From Solitalea canadensis DSM 3403 (GTDB taxonomy: Bacteria > Bacteroidota > Bacteroidia > Sphingobacteriales > Sphingobacteriaceae), in assembly GCF_000242635.2 (NCBI RefSeq), contig NC_017770.1, positions 3,980,669 to 4,044,668 on the forward strand: DNA of 64,000 bases, in the 5' to 3' direction. Shown one piece after another: positions 27,371-36,489 of the stretch. A program made the position numbers and the translations under genes. Each line of letters begins with the position of its first letter. The stretch's first letter is position 1. Under the pieces are notes generated by a model that did not search any database, was not told the origin of the DNA, and saw nothing but the letters and a program-made list of their open reading frames with translations.

Positions 27371-28099
27371 TTAAATATTCAAGAATGTGCAGGCTCTCTC
27401 TGCAGCGGTTTTCTCTGCATTCTTTTTGGTAAAATCCTGACCGGTACCGCATTCATCTCCATCAACAAAAACTTTTACCGTAAATAATTTTGACTTACTG
27501 CCTTCTTCATTCGGCATCAGTTCAAATAATACTTCTTTGCCGTGGCGTTGGCACCATTCAATAAGTTTGCTTTTAAAGTTAGTTTCTGTTTGCTCAAGTG
27601 CATCTACATCAACATGTGCTTTTAGAATTCGCTTTAAAATAAATGATTTGGTAAATGCATAGCCCTTATCCAAATAAACAGCACCGATCAACGCCTCAAA
27701 AGCGTCACCCATTAACGAGCCTTGCTTAATTGGATTATTGATCATTCGGGTATCATAATCCATAAGATCACCAATGCCAATTTTTTTGGCCAGCTGATTT
27801 AAATGATTACGATTTACGATTTTGGAACGCATTTCGGTAAGGAAACCTTCGTCCCTAAACGGATACTTTTTAAATAACATCTCTCCCACCACTGCACCCA
27901 AAACAGCATCGCCTAAAAATTCCAGACGTTCATTACTGTTTTTCAATCCTTCTTTTAATTGAGGAGCTACAGACTTATGGCGAAATGCCAGCTTATATAA
28001 GGTGAGATTTCCAGGAACAAATCCCAGCATGTTATTCAAAGCTCTGACATAATTTCGCTCACGAGAAATATAAAGCCTGTATAAACGCATTGCGGGCAT
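27371..28099 (-). CDS. rnc: Ribonuclease III
   Basis: Cleaves double-stranded RNA in rRNA and mRNA processing. The catalytic signature is NERLEFLGDAVLGAVVGE (about residues 55-72), with further metal-site residues in GDAFEALIGAVYLDKG. The C-terminal double-stranded RNA-binding domain spans about residues 168-240. Translation may begin at 28099 or at the Met four codons later. The gene follows fabF, with a long hairpin between them. Confidence 0.95.
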   Translation of the reverse strand: MPAMRLYRLYISRERNYVRALNNMLGFVPGNLTLYKLAFRHKSVAPQLKEGLKNSNERLEFLGDAVLGAVVGEMLFKKYPFRDEGFLTEMRSKIVNRNHLNQLAKKIGIGDLMDYDTRMINNPIKQGSLMGDAFEALIGAVYLDKGYAFTKSFILKRILKAHVDVDALEQTETNFKSKLIEWCQRHGKEVLFELMPNEEGSKSKLFTVKVFVDGDECGTGQDFTKKNAEKTAAERACTFLNI

Positions 28100-28135
28100 T
28101 CTGTATCCTAATTATTTGTAAAGAATGGGAGATAT

Positions 28136-28192
28136 AAATAAGTTACAGGTATTCCAGCGGAAGGCACTTCCGTAAAAACCTGTAACTTATTT
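28136..28192 (-). promoter_or_regulatory. Long hairpin in the fabF–rnc leader
   Basis: A 15-bp perfect stem (28136-28150 with 28178-28192; core AAGTTACAGGT) encloses a second stem CGGAAG/CTTCCG. It starts 37 bases upstream of the rnc start and 7 bases after the fabF stop. It may terminate fabF transcription or be an RNase III target. The T-run on the minus strand is interrupted. Confidence 0.7.
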
Positions 28193-28198
28193 TTGGTA

Positions 28199-29452
28199 TT
28201 ATTCTTCAAATTTCTTGAAAATTACCGAAGTATTATGGCCACCAAAACCAAAAGTATTTGATAAAGCAGCACGTATAACACGTTTCTGAGCTTTATTAAA
28301 TGTAAGGTTTAATTTCGGATCAATTGCCGGATCATCGGTAAAATGATTAATAGTAGGAGGAACAATATCATTAACAACAGCCAGGATAGAAGCAATTGCC
28401 TCTACAGCACCGGCCGCACCTAACAAGTGACCTGTCATTGATTTTGTTGAGCTAATATTAAGCTTGTAGGCGCTTTCGCCGAACAAATTAACAATAGCTG
28501 TAGTTTCACTAATATCGCCTAATGGAGTTGAAGTTCCGTGAACGTTGATATAATCAATATCATCAACACTCATACCAGCATCTTCAAGCGCCGCAATCAT
28601 TACATTACGAGCACCTAATCCTTCAGGATGTGGCGCAGTAATATGATTAGCATCGGCACTCATACCGCCACCAACAATTTCAGCATAGATTTTAGCACCG
28701 CGTTTCTTAGCATGCTCATACTCTTCCAGAATGATAGCACCTGCACCCTCACCGGCAACGAAACCGTCGCGGTCAAGATCAAACGGACGAGAAGCCGTTT
28801 CAGGAGAATCATTTCGGGTTGACAATGCATGCATCGCATTAAATCCACCGATACCGGCCTCATTAATGATCGCTTCTGAACCACCGGTAATAAACATATT
28901 AGCTTTGCCTAAACGGATATAGTTAAAGGCATCAATAATAGCATTATTAGAGGAAGCACAAGCCGAAACTGTTGCAAAATTAGGGCCGCGTAAGCCATAT
29001 TTGATAGAAATGTGACCGGCCGCAATATCAATGATCATCTTAGGGATGAAGAAAGGATTGAGACGCGGAGTTCCATCGCCTTTAGCAAACGTAGAGACCT
29101 CATCAAGGAAAGTTTTCAGACCGCCAATTCCGGCGCCCCAAATAACTCCGATACGATCGGTGTCAAGTTCTTCAAAGTTTACTCCCGAGTCTACAACAGC
29201 CTCGTGAGTTGCAGCCATAGCGTATTGAACAAAAGGATCTACCTTACGGGCTTCCTTTTTGTCCATAAAGTCTTCAGGGTTGAAATTCTTTACCTCGCAG
29301 GCGAACTTCGTCTTGAATTTTTCGGTATCGAACTTTGTGATCATGGCTGCGCCACTCACGCCATTGATCAAACCATTCCAGTACTCTGGAACGGTATTAC
29401 CCAACGGCGTAAGTGCACCTAGCCCTGTAACAACAACACGTTTAAGTTGCAT
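28199..29452 (-). CDS. fabF: Beta-ketoacyl-ACP synthase II
   Basis: Condenses malonyl-ACP with acyl-ACP in fatty acid elongation. The Cys-His-His catalytic triad is present: TVSACASSNNAI (Cys near residue 165), NVHGTSTPLGD (His near 305) and MTGHLLGAAGAVE (His near 340). The 417-residue length and LKRVVVTGLGALTPLG start are typical. It lies 25 bases downstream of acpP in the classic acpP–fabF–rnc order. Confidence 0.97.
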   Translation of the reverse strand: MQLKRVVVTGLGALTPLGNTVPEYWNGLINGVSGAAMITKFDTEKFKTKFACEVKNFNPEDFMDKKEARKVDPFVQYAMAATHEAVVDSGVNFEELDTDRIGVIWGAGIGGLKTFLDEVSTFAKGDGTPRLNPFFIPKMIIDIAAGHISIKYGLRGPNFATVSACASSNNAIIDAFNYIRLGKANMFITGGSEAIINEAGIGGFNAMHALSTRNDSPETASRPFDLDRDGFVAGEGAGAIILEEYEHAKKRGAKIYAEIVGGGMSADANHITAPHPEGLGARNVMIAALEDAGMSVDDIDYINVHGTSTPLGDISETTAIVNLFGESAYKLNISSTKSMTGHLLGAAGAVEAIASILAVVNDIVPPTINHFTDDPAIDPKLNLTFNKAQKRVIRAALSNTFGFGGHNTSVIFKKFEE

Positions 29453-29477
29453 TAAATACTTTTAAGATGAAATTTTC

Positions 29478-29714
29478 TTATTTAACGTTCTTTTCAAGGT
29501 AGGCGATAGCCTGACCTACAGTAGCAATTTGCTCAGCTTGTTCGTCAGGAATAGCCACGTTAAATTCTTTCTCGAATTCCATGATAAGCTCAACTGTATC
29601 AAGCGAATCGGCACCTAAATCGTTAGTAAAGCTAGCCTCAGGTGTAACTTCGTTCTCGTCAACACCTAATTTCTCAACGATAATCGCTTTTACTCTTGAT
29701 GCAATATCTGACAT
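29478..29714 (-). CDS. acpP: Acyl carrier protein
   Basis: A 78-residue acidic helical carrier of fatty acyl chains. The phosphopantetheine attachment serine is in [16 protein letters not shown]. It starts with [18 protein letters not shown]. It is the first gene of the acpP–fabF–rnc operon. Confidence 0.98.
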   Translation of the reverse strand: MSDIASRVKAIIVEKLGVDENEVTPEASFTNDLGADSLDTVELIMEFEKEFNVAIPDEQAEQIATVGQAIAYLEKNVK

Positions 29715-29755
29715 AGTTTTTTGTGTTTAAAAGGTTATTTTTCTAAAATTTTCTG

Positions 29756-29787
29756 CAAATAAAAGTAAATTAAGGGAACTATTCAAA
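29756..29787 (-). promoter_or_regulatory. Promoter of acpP–fabF
   Basis: On the minus strand TTTG (29787-29784), a 20-base spacer and TTTATTTG (29763-29756; one mismatch to TAnnTTTG) lie 41 bases upstream of the acpP start codon. Confidence 0.5.
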
Positions 29788-29850
29788 ACTTTTTTTCGTT
29801 GTGGCAAGTAATCGCTCATTTATATAGCTTTGCATTAAGTTTAGCTCCTC

Positions 29851-30267
29851 TTGAATAAAAAAATATTAAAGGTATCATTTGACTACGATTTTACGCTGAT
29901 CGGCATTATTGCTCCGGCCAGAGACTATCGTTTCTGTTGGTTCTTCAATAAAGAATTGTTTTTCAATTTAGTAAAAACTGATGAGATTATTCTTACGAAT
30001 AAATTAAATCAGGAAGTTTATTTTTCTAAATACCACCAATTTTTTGAAGAAGGCGAACAAGATTTTTACGTGCTGGCCAATAAAGGTTCGGAAGGATACC
30101 TTGTACCCGAAAGAAAAGAAGTCGACTTTTTTCTTCTTATCCATAATATGAACTATAAAGCCGACAAAGAGACCTTATTAAGCCGTATTAACAAAATGAG
30201 CATCACGCAAACTGCCTTTTTTATAGATGCCAATCAACTAAAATCGAGAGATAATTTGCTCTTTTAG
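29851..30267 (+). CDS. IPExxxVDY family protein
   Basis: A 138-residue protein of the Bacteroidota IPExxxVDY family, seen here as VPERKEVDFFLLIHN. The function is unknown. There is no ATG near the N terminus: the only plausible start is the TTG at 29851, since an in-frame TAG lies three codons upstream. The product then begins MNKKILKVSFDYDFTLIGI. It lies 93 bases upstream of pyruvate kinase, in the same orientation. Confidence 0.8.
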   Translation: MNKKILKVSFDYDFTLIGIIAPARDYRFCWFFNKELFFNLVKTDEIILTNKLNQEVYFSKYHQFFEEGEQDFYVLANKGSEGYLVPERKEVDFFLLIHNMNYKADKETLLSRINKMSITQTAFFIDANQLKSRDNLLF

Positions 30268-30329
30268 ACTATTAACATATTATTATATTGTTGATATAAA
30301 AGTTAGCATACAGTTATAGAAACAAATTG

Positions 30330-30337
30330 TATTTTTG
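30330..30337 (+). promoter_or_regulatory. Bacteroidota -7 element (TATTTTTG) for pyk
   Basis: TATTTTTG fits TAnnTTTG and ends 23 bases before the pyruvate kinase ATG. The upstream -33 element is unclear. Confidence 0.5.
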
Positions 30338-30360
30338 CCCCCGCAAACTCGAAACTTATT

Positions 30361-31788
30361 ATGAACGAATTACACAACAGAACAAAGATTGTGGCTACCC
30401 TTGGGCCTGCTTCCGCAAAAAAGGAAGTACTGCTGCAAATGATAAAGGCAGGCCTTAACGTTTGTCGAATTAATTTCTCCCACGGCAAACACGAAGAACA
30501 CCTCCAAACCATCAACCTCATCCGCGAAATCAATCTAGAAAATAATTTTAATGTGGGAATACTTGCTGACCTTCAAGGCCCTAAGATCCGTATTGGTGAT
30601 ATGGAGAATAATGGGGTGGCGTTTGCTGCAGGTGATATCGTTAACATCATTACTACTCCTAAAGTAGGTGATAAGGAATCTATCTACATTACTTATACAG
30701 CTTTTCCTAAAGATGTTAATCCGGGTGAAATTTTCTTGTTGGATGACGGTAAAATGCAGATGCGTGTTTTAGATACCAACAAAACTGATACCGTTAAAGC
30801 TGAAGTAATTTATGGCGGCATCTTGTCTTCTAAGAAAGGTGTTAACCTTCCGTTTACGAAAACAAGTACCCCAAGCTTAACGGAAAAAGACCGTGAAGAT
30901 CTTGAATTTGCTTTAAAGCATAATATTGACTGGATCGGACTTTCATTTGTTCGAGAAGCAAAAGACATTATTGATCTTAAAAAGATCATTGCTAAAAGTG
31001 GCAGTACAGCTAAAGTTGTTGCTAAGATTGAAAAACCAGAAGCTATTGACAACATTGATTCAATTATCGATGTTACGGATGGTGTGATGGTTGCTCGTGG
31101 TGACTTGGGTGTTGAAATGCCAATGGAAGAGGTTCCATTATTGCAAAAGCAAATCGTTAGAAAATGTAATGCCTTGGCAAAACCGGTAATTATTGCTACT
31201 CAAATGATGGATTCGATGGTTGCTAACCCTCGTCCAACACGTGCAGAAGCAAATGACGTTGCCAACTCAGTATTAGATGGTGCTGATGCAGTAATGTTAA
31301 GTAACGAAACCTCAGTTGGTTTATACCCTGTTATTGTTATTGAGGCCATGAGCTCTATTGTCCGCAATATTGAAAACGGAATGTACCCTTATTATAATGA
31401 TTCTCAGATTGAGGAGCATCCTGAGACTTTCTTAGCGGACTCAGTTTGTAATTCAGCCGTTTATCTTGCTGAGAAAACCAGTGCAAAAGCAATCGTTGCC
31501 ATGACATTCTCAGGCTATTCAGCTTATCAAATTGCAAGTCAGCGCCCTAAAGCACGTACCTTTGTCTTTACTGGTAATCGTGATTTAATGAACAGTATAA
31601 GTTTAGTATGGGGTGTAAAAGCATTTTACTATGATAAGTTTGAAACCACTGACCAAACAATCAAAGAGGTGAACAACATTTTAAAAGAGAATGGATTTGT
31701 TCAAGAAGGTGAAGTGATCATCAATACTTTCTCTACTCCTATTGCTGAAAAAGGAAGAACAAACACGATCAAAGTAAGTGTAGCTTAA
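30361..31788 (+). CDS. pyk: Pyruvate kinase
   Basis: Transfers phosphate from phosphoenolpyruvate to ADP, the last step of glycolysis. Conserved blocks are RINFSHGKHEEH near residue 36, ILADLQGPKIRIG, the active-site VAKIEKPEAIDNID and VMVARGDLGVEMPMEEV near residue 240, and PTRAEANDVANSVLDG. At 475 residues it has the full catalytic barrel, B domain and C-terminal allosteric domain. A strong terminator follows. Confidence 0.97.
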   Translation: MNELHNRTKIVATLGPASAKKEVLLQMIKAGLNVCRINFSHGKHEEHLQTINLIREINLENNFNVGILADLQGPKIRIGDMENNGVAFAAGDIVNIITTPKVGDKESIYITYTAFPKDVNPGEIFLLDDGKMQMRVLDTNKTDTVKAEVIYGGILSSKKGVNLPFTKTSTPSLTEKDREDLEFALKHNIDWIGLSFVREAKDIIDLKKIIAKSGSTAKVVAKIEKPEAIDNIDSIIDVTDGVMVARGDLGVEMPMEEVPLLQKQIVRKCNALAKPVIIATQMMDSMVANPRPTRAEANDVANSVLDGADAVMLSNETSVGLYPVIVIEAMSSIVRNIENGMYPYYNDSQIEEHPETFLADSVCNSAVYLAEKTSAKAIVAMTFSGYSAYQIASQRPKARTFVFTGNRDLMNSISLVWGVKAFYYDKFETTDQTIKEVNNILKENGFVQEGEVIINTFSTPIAEKGRTNTIKVSVA

Positions 31789-31813
31789 TAGCTGTTCTCG
31801 ACGTATAAATTTT

Positions 31814-31845
31814 AAAAAGGCGACTTCTGCAGAGTCGCCTTTTTT
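31814..31845 (+). terminator. Terminator of pyk
   Basis: AAAAAGGCGACT (31814-31825) pairs with AGTCGCCTTTTT around TCTGCAG, ending in six T residues. Confidence 0.92.
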
Positions 31846-31862
31846 ATGTCTCCCTCACTAAG

Positions 31863-32033
31863 TTTTCCACATCCTTACTTCCTCAATTTCAGGCAATAAT
31901 ATTTCACCTTGCGCCTCTGGTAAGGCTCTGTATTTTTTATGTGGAAAACTGTAAATCACATTCTTATCATAGCATCGTTAAATTTAATGTACGGCTCTCC
32001 TGCTTAAAAATGCAATCGTTTGACTGTGGAAAA
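31863..32033. promoter_or_regulatory. Cluster of three DnaA-box-like 9-mers before nrdJ
   Basis: The 357-base gap between pyk and the ribonucleotide reductase gene holds TTTTCCACA at 31863-31871 and its reverse complement TGTGGAAAA at 31940-31948 and 32025-32033. All three match the relaxed DnaA-box consensus TTWTNCACA. The rest of the gap contains a small palindrome (GATCTTAAAGATC near 32064) and a CCTGCA/TGCAGG inverted repeat (about 32092-32114). No cobalamin riboswitch elements were recognised. Confidence 0.5.
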
Positions 32034-32145
32034 CGTGTTCATTTTTTATAGCACTTACTGTCATGATCTTAAAGATCAAACTTATGAAACCTGCACAATA
32101 TCATGCATGCAGGATAGAGCAAAACCTACATTTAAACAATAATAA

Positions 32146-35100
32146 TTGATTCGTATGAAAAAGAACACTGACCAACGTAGAGGGTTAAAAGTCAACCGGC
32201 ATTTTACCCAGGAAGGCATAAGTCCACTCGACATGTTTAGCTATGAAAAGCGATCATCAGTAATCAGAAATCCGGCAGGCGATGCCGTTTTTGAGATGAA
32301 CAATGTTGAAGTGCCTACTTCGTGGTCGCAAGTGGCTACCGATATTCTTGCTCAAAAATATTTCAGAAGAGCCGGCGTCCCTCAGCCTGATGGAACATTA
32401 GGATCAGAAACTTCAATTAAACAAGTAGCACACCGTATGGCCAATTGTTGGATGGACTGGGGTAAACGCTACAACTATTTTGCTTCTGATGAAGATGCAC
32501 AAGTATTTTATGACGAATTAGTGTACACCCTTACAGCACAAATGGCAGCACCTAATTCACCTCAATGGTTTAACACCGGACTTTATACTTCCTACGGCAT
32601 ATCAGGATCGCCGCAAGGACATTATTATGTTGACCCTAAAACCGAAGAGTTAAAAAAATCTACTTCTGCCTATGAGCGACCTCAACCTCACGCATGTTTT
32701 ATACTATCTGTTGATGATGATTTAGTGAATGATGGTGGAATTATGGACCTGTGGGTACGTGAAGCACGCATTTTTAAATATGGATCAGGAGTTGGAACCA
32801 ATTATTCTAAGATAAGAGGTGAATATGAAAAACTTTCTGGCGGCGGAACTTCATCAGGCTTAATGTCATTCTTAAAAGTTGGAGACAGAGCTGCTGGAGC
32901 AATCAAATCAGGAGGAACAACCAGACGCGCAGCCAAAATGGTATGTCTTGACCTTGATCATCCAGAAATCGTTCAATTTATCGACTGGAAAGTTGAAGAA
33001 GAAAAAAAAGTAGCCGCCTTAATTGCAGCCGGATACGCATCTGACTACGAAGGTGAGGCTTATCGAACAGTTGCCGGTCAAAACTCCAATAATTCTGTTC
33101 GCATACCAAATTCATTCTTCAAAGCATTGGAGCAAGATCTGGACTGGGAAACAAAAGCCCGAACCAATGGTAAAACAATGAGCAGCATACCATCCAAAAA
33201 ACTTTGGGATAAGATTGGTTTTGCGGCCTGGGCTTGCGCAGATCCGGGCGTTCAGTACGACACCACCATCAATGAATGGCATACCTGTCCGGAAGGAGGT
33301 AGAATCAATGCATCTAATCCGTGTTCGGAATACATGTTCCTTGATAATACAGCCTGTAATTTAGCTTCAATCAATTTACAACACTTCTTTAATCCCGAGA
33401 CATTAACTTTTGATGTTAAAGGATTTGAACATATTTGTCGCCTATGGACCATGGTACTCGAAATATCAGTATTAATGGCTCAATTCCCATCTAAAGAAGT
33501 TGCTCAACTATCTTATGATTACCGTACACTTGGACTAGGTTATGCTAACCTTGGCTCTATGTTAATGGTAGCAGGCATTCCGTATGACAGTGAGAAAGCT
33601 CGCGCCATTGGAGGAGCTCTAACAGCTATCATGACTGGAACAGCTTACGCAACTTCAGCCGAAATGGCTCAGCATTTAGGCGCATTTAAAGAGTTTAAAA
33701 AAAATAAAGAGCACATGATGCGCGTTATGCGCAATCATCGTTATGCAGCTTACAACACAACTGATGCCTACGAAAATTTAGAGATAGCTCCACCGGGTAT
33801 TGATCCTAAATTCTGTCCGGACTATTTATTGTCAGCAGCATGCAATGCGTGGGATAAAGCAGTTGAACTGGGTGAGAAATATGGCTACCGAAATGCACAA
33901 ACCACTGTTATCGCCCCTACCGGAACCATCGGATTAGTAATGGATTGCGATACCACTGGAATAGAGCCTGATTTTGCTTTGGTAAAATTCAAGAAACTTT
34001 CAGGTGGTGGTTATTTCAAAATCATTAACCAGGCCATTCCAACTGCTCTTAAAAATCTTGGATATCAGTCTCATGAAATTGAAGGAATTGTGAATTATGC
34101 CAAAGGTACAGGCTCTATCCAAAATGCACCGCATATCAACTTTAAATCATTAGCAGCAAAAGGCTTTACTGATGCTGATCTTGAGCGTTTGGATAAAGCA
34201 ATTCTTTCAGCATTCGAAATCAGTTTTGCTTTTAATGTTTGGACCTTAGGAGAAGAGTGCCTTTCGCGCTTAGGGTTTAAGTCGGAACAGTACAGTGATT
34301 CATCTTTTAGTTTATTGAAAGCACTTGGCTTTAGCAATCAACAAATTTCGCAAGCAAATGATTTTGTTTGTGGAACCATGACTATAGAAGGTGCACCTTA
34401 TTTAAAACAAGAACATTACCCTATTTTTGATTGTGCTAACCGATGTGGAAATATTGGTAAACGCTATATACATGCACATGGCCACATCCGCATGATGGCA
34501 TCAGCTCAGCCTTTCTTATCTGGAGCCATTTCTAAAACAATTAATCTTCCAAATGAAGCTACAGTTGATCAAATTTTAGATTGTTATCAATTGAGCTGGG
34601 AATTAGGTTTAAAAGCCAATGCGCTTTATCGGGACGGTTGTAAACTTTCGCAACCATTGTCAACCAAGTCTGATGTTAAGGAAGAAGAAAAAATTGATGC
34701 TGTTGAAGATGCTTTAGGTAGAGCTGCTGAACTAAAAATACAAGAATTATCACCTGAACAGGTGTTGGAGGCAGCAATCCATATTCTAAATAAATCGGAA
34801 GATACCGTATTTAAACGTCAGCTTTCGAGCATAGTGGAACGCAAACGTTTACCACAAAGGCGTGGTGGATTTACTCAGAAAGCACATGTTGGAGGCCAAA
34901 CTATCTTTGTTCGCACTGGTGAATACCAAGATGGCACATTAGGAGAAATCTTTGTTGATATGCACAAAGAAGGGGCTTCTTTCCGTTCGTTGATGAACTG
35001 CTTTTCAATAGCTGTATCCCTTGGACTTCAATATGGGGTTCCTCTGGAAGAGTTTGTAGATAAATTTACTTTCACCCGTTTCGAACCATCTGGAATGGTT

Positions 35101-35460
35101 ATAGGCCATGACAATATTAAAAGCTCGACATCGGTAATTGATTATATTTTCAGGTTACTGGGTTATGAATACCTTAACCGCACAGATTTGGTACATGTTA
35201 TTACTAAACAAAATGCATCCTTAAATAATCCTCAATTAATTGATGAGGATATTAATCCAGATAAAAACAATGTGTTTGAATCATCCGTTATTAATACAAG
35301 AGTAACTTCTGATTCTTCAGAAATGAAATTTAAGTCACTTGATATCAGCGGTGGAGTTCAATCAGATGCACCTGCTTGCAACACTTGCGGACATATTACT
35401 GTTAGATCAGGTACTTGTTATAAATGCTTAAACTGCGGTAATTCATTAGGCTGCAGTTAA
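32146..35460 (+). CDS. nrdJ: Adenosylcobalamin-dependent (class II) ribonucleotide reductase
   Basis: Reduces ribonucleotides to deoxyribonucleotides using a B12-derived radical. The 1104-residue length and motifs fit the NrdJ/NrdZ type: NPCSEYMFLDNTACNLASINL (split here around residues 385-405) with active-site cysteines, VIAPTGTIGLVMDCDTTGIE near residue 590, and a C-terminal zinc-ribbon-like tail CNTCG...CYKCLNCGNSLGC that holds the reducing cysteines. The ATG at 32155 (three codons in) is an alternative start. A class II enzyme works with or without oxygen. No other ribonucleotide reductase is in the window. Confidence 0.95.
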   Translation: MIRMKKNTDQRRGLKVNRHFTQEGISPLDMFSYEKRSSVIRNPAGDAVFEMNNVEVPTSWSQVATDILAQKYFRRAGVPQPDGTLGSETSIKQVAHRMANCWMDWGKRYNYFASDEDAQVFYDELVYTLTAQMAAPNSPQWFNTGLYTSYGISGSPQGHYYVDPKTEELKKSTSAYERPQPHACFILSVDDDLVNDGGIMDLWVREARIFKYGSGVGTNYSKIRGEYEKLSGGGTSSGLMSFLKVGDRAAGAIKSGGTTRRAAKMVCLDLDHPEIVQFIDWKVEEEKKVAALIAAGYASDYEGEAYRTVAGQNSNNSVRIPNSFFKALEQDLDWETKARTNGKTMSSIPSKKLWDKIGFAAWACADPGVQYDTTINEWHTCPEGGRINASNPCSEYMFLDNTACNLASINLQHFFNPETLTFDVKGFEHICRLWTMVLEISVLMAQFPSKEVAQLSYDYRTLGLGYANLGSMLMVAGIPYDSEKARAIGGALTAIMTGTAYATSAEMAQHLGAFKEFKKNKEHMMRVMRNHRYAAYNTTDAYENLEIAPPGIDPKFCPDYLLSAACNAWDKAVELGEKYGYRNAQTTVIAPTGTIGLVMDCDTTGIEPDFALVKFKKLSGGGYFKIINQAIPTALKNLGYQSHEIEGIVNYAKGTGSIQNAPHINFKSLAAKGFTDADLERLDKAILSAFEISFAFNVWTLGEECLSRLGFKSEQYSDSSFSLLKALGFSNQQISQANDFVCGTMTIEGAPYLKQEHYPIFDCANRCGNIGKRYIHAHGHIRMMASAQPFLSGAISKTINLPNEATVDQILDCYQLSWELGLKANALYRDGCKLSQPLSTKSDVKEEEKIDAVEDALGRAAELKIQELSPEQVLEAAIHILNKSEDTVFKRQLSSIVERKRLPQRRGGFTQKAHVGGQTIFVRTGEYQDGTLGEIFVDMHKEGASFRSLMNCFSIAVSLGLQYGVPLEEFVDKFTFTRFEPSGMVIGHDNIKSSTSVIDYIFRLLGYEYLNRTDLVHVITKQNASLNNPQLIDEDINPDKNNVFESSVINTRVTSDSSEMKFKSLDISGGVQSDAPACNTCGHITVRSGTCYKCLNCGNSLGCS

Positions 35461-35502
35461 TTAAGAGAAACCTTATAGAGCGTAAATATAGGTTTAAAAT
35501 GG

Positions 35503-35530
35503 AATAAGCCGGTCGGGAGATCGGCTTATT
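35503..35530 (+). terminator. Terminator of nrdJ
   Basis: A 12-bp stem (AATAAGCCGGTC with GATCGGCTTATT, one G·U) closes on a GGGA tetraloop, 42 bases after the nrdJ stop. Confidence 0.8.
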
Positions 35531-35638
35531 TCGTTGTGTAAGTTTTAAATTAGTTAATTATAGAGAGAGGTAACATTAAGATATCTGTGTTACAATAAAA
35601 ACCTTTTTAAAGTTACTTGGAATATCTTTGATACAGAT

Positions 35639-36235
35639 TTAAAACAACTTGTATGCCAACGATATCTGGAACATACGGTTTTTAAATTCCAAACCGTCAT
35701 TTTCAACCTTGCTTAAACCCCAAACATAACGGGCATCCAGTTGAATGTTTGAAATAGACACACCGGCACCAATTACAGCTCCCCAATCGCCGCTTTTAAA
35801 ACTGTCAGCATTTAAAGCACTGGTAAAATCACTTGGACCACTGATTTTGTCAGCTAATTTAATTGACACCTGTGGACCAGCAACAAAATGAAGTAATGGT
35901 AATGGTTTGAACTTAGCTAATAAAGGAATATCCAGGTAATTCATCTTTACTTCAGCCTCTTGCCCAGTCTCATTAGTGGTTTTAAAACCTTTACGAGAAT
36001 ACAACAACTCAGGCTGGAAAGAAATCGTAGGAATACCCACTTCAGCCCAAACACCTAAATGATAACCGGTAACTCCGTCAGCTGTTTGTTTATAGGAGTC
36101 ACTTAAATCTCCTGTAAATTTAATGTCATTTGCACTCGCAAAGTTCACCCCACCTTTAATACCGAAATCTAATTTCTGAGCACTTGCAGATAATGATATG
36201 AATGCTACTGTTATAGCTAAAAGAATTCTTTTCAT
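35639..36235 (-). CDS. PorT-like outer membrane beta-barrel protein
   Basis: A 198-residue protein with a signal peptide (MKRILLAITVAFISLSASA) and a beta-barrel body typical of the PorT/OMP_b-brl_2 family: LDFGIKGGVNFA at the N terminus, FQPELLYSRKGFK and YLDIPLLAKFK in the middle, and an aromatic C-terminal strand (ISLAYKLF). It lies in the outer membrane. Two similar genes are nearby (37177 and 38018), suggesting local duplication. The role is unknown. Confidence 0.85.
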   Translation of the reverse strand: MKRILLAITVAFISLSASAQKLDFGIKGGVNFASANDIKFTGDLSDSYKQTADGVTGYHLGVWAEVGIPTISFQPELLYSRKGFKTTNETGQEAEVKMNYLDIPLLAKFKPLPLLHFVAGPQVSIKLADKISGPSDFTSALNADSFKSGDWGAVIGAGVSISNIQLDARYVWGLSKVENDGLEFKNRMFQISLAYKLF

Positions 36236-36489
36236 ATGGTTTTTTAAGTTTAATTATGAACAGGGCGAAAATAAACAAAAGGCATTCCACTTTCCTATAT
36301 ATTATTGTAACGCAATGTTGACAATTGTATACTTCCTTGAATAGAATTGAACACAATGACATAAAAAAAGCTATTAGGTAAAACCCCTAAAACAGCTTTA
36401 AAACAAAGAATCCAAAATATTGTCACACAGTTTGTTATTAACCATAATTATGTAACATATTTATCAAAAAACCTTATTATTTACGCTCT

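Noticed and set aside
31846-32145. Cobalamin riboswitch before the B12-dependent ribonucleotide reductase
   Set aside because: The gap was searched by eye for the conserved B12-box-like segments and a matching scaffold. Only short palindromes and the DnaA-box-like 9-mers were found.
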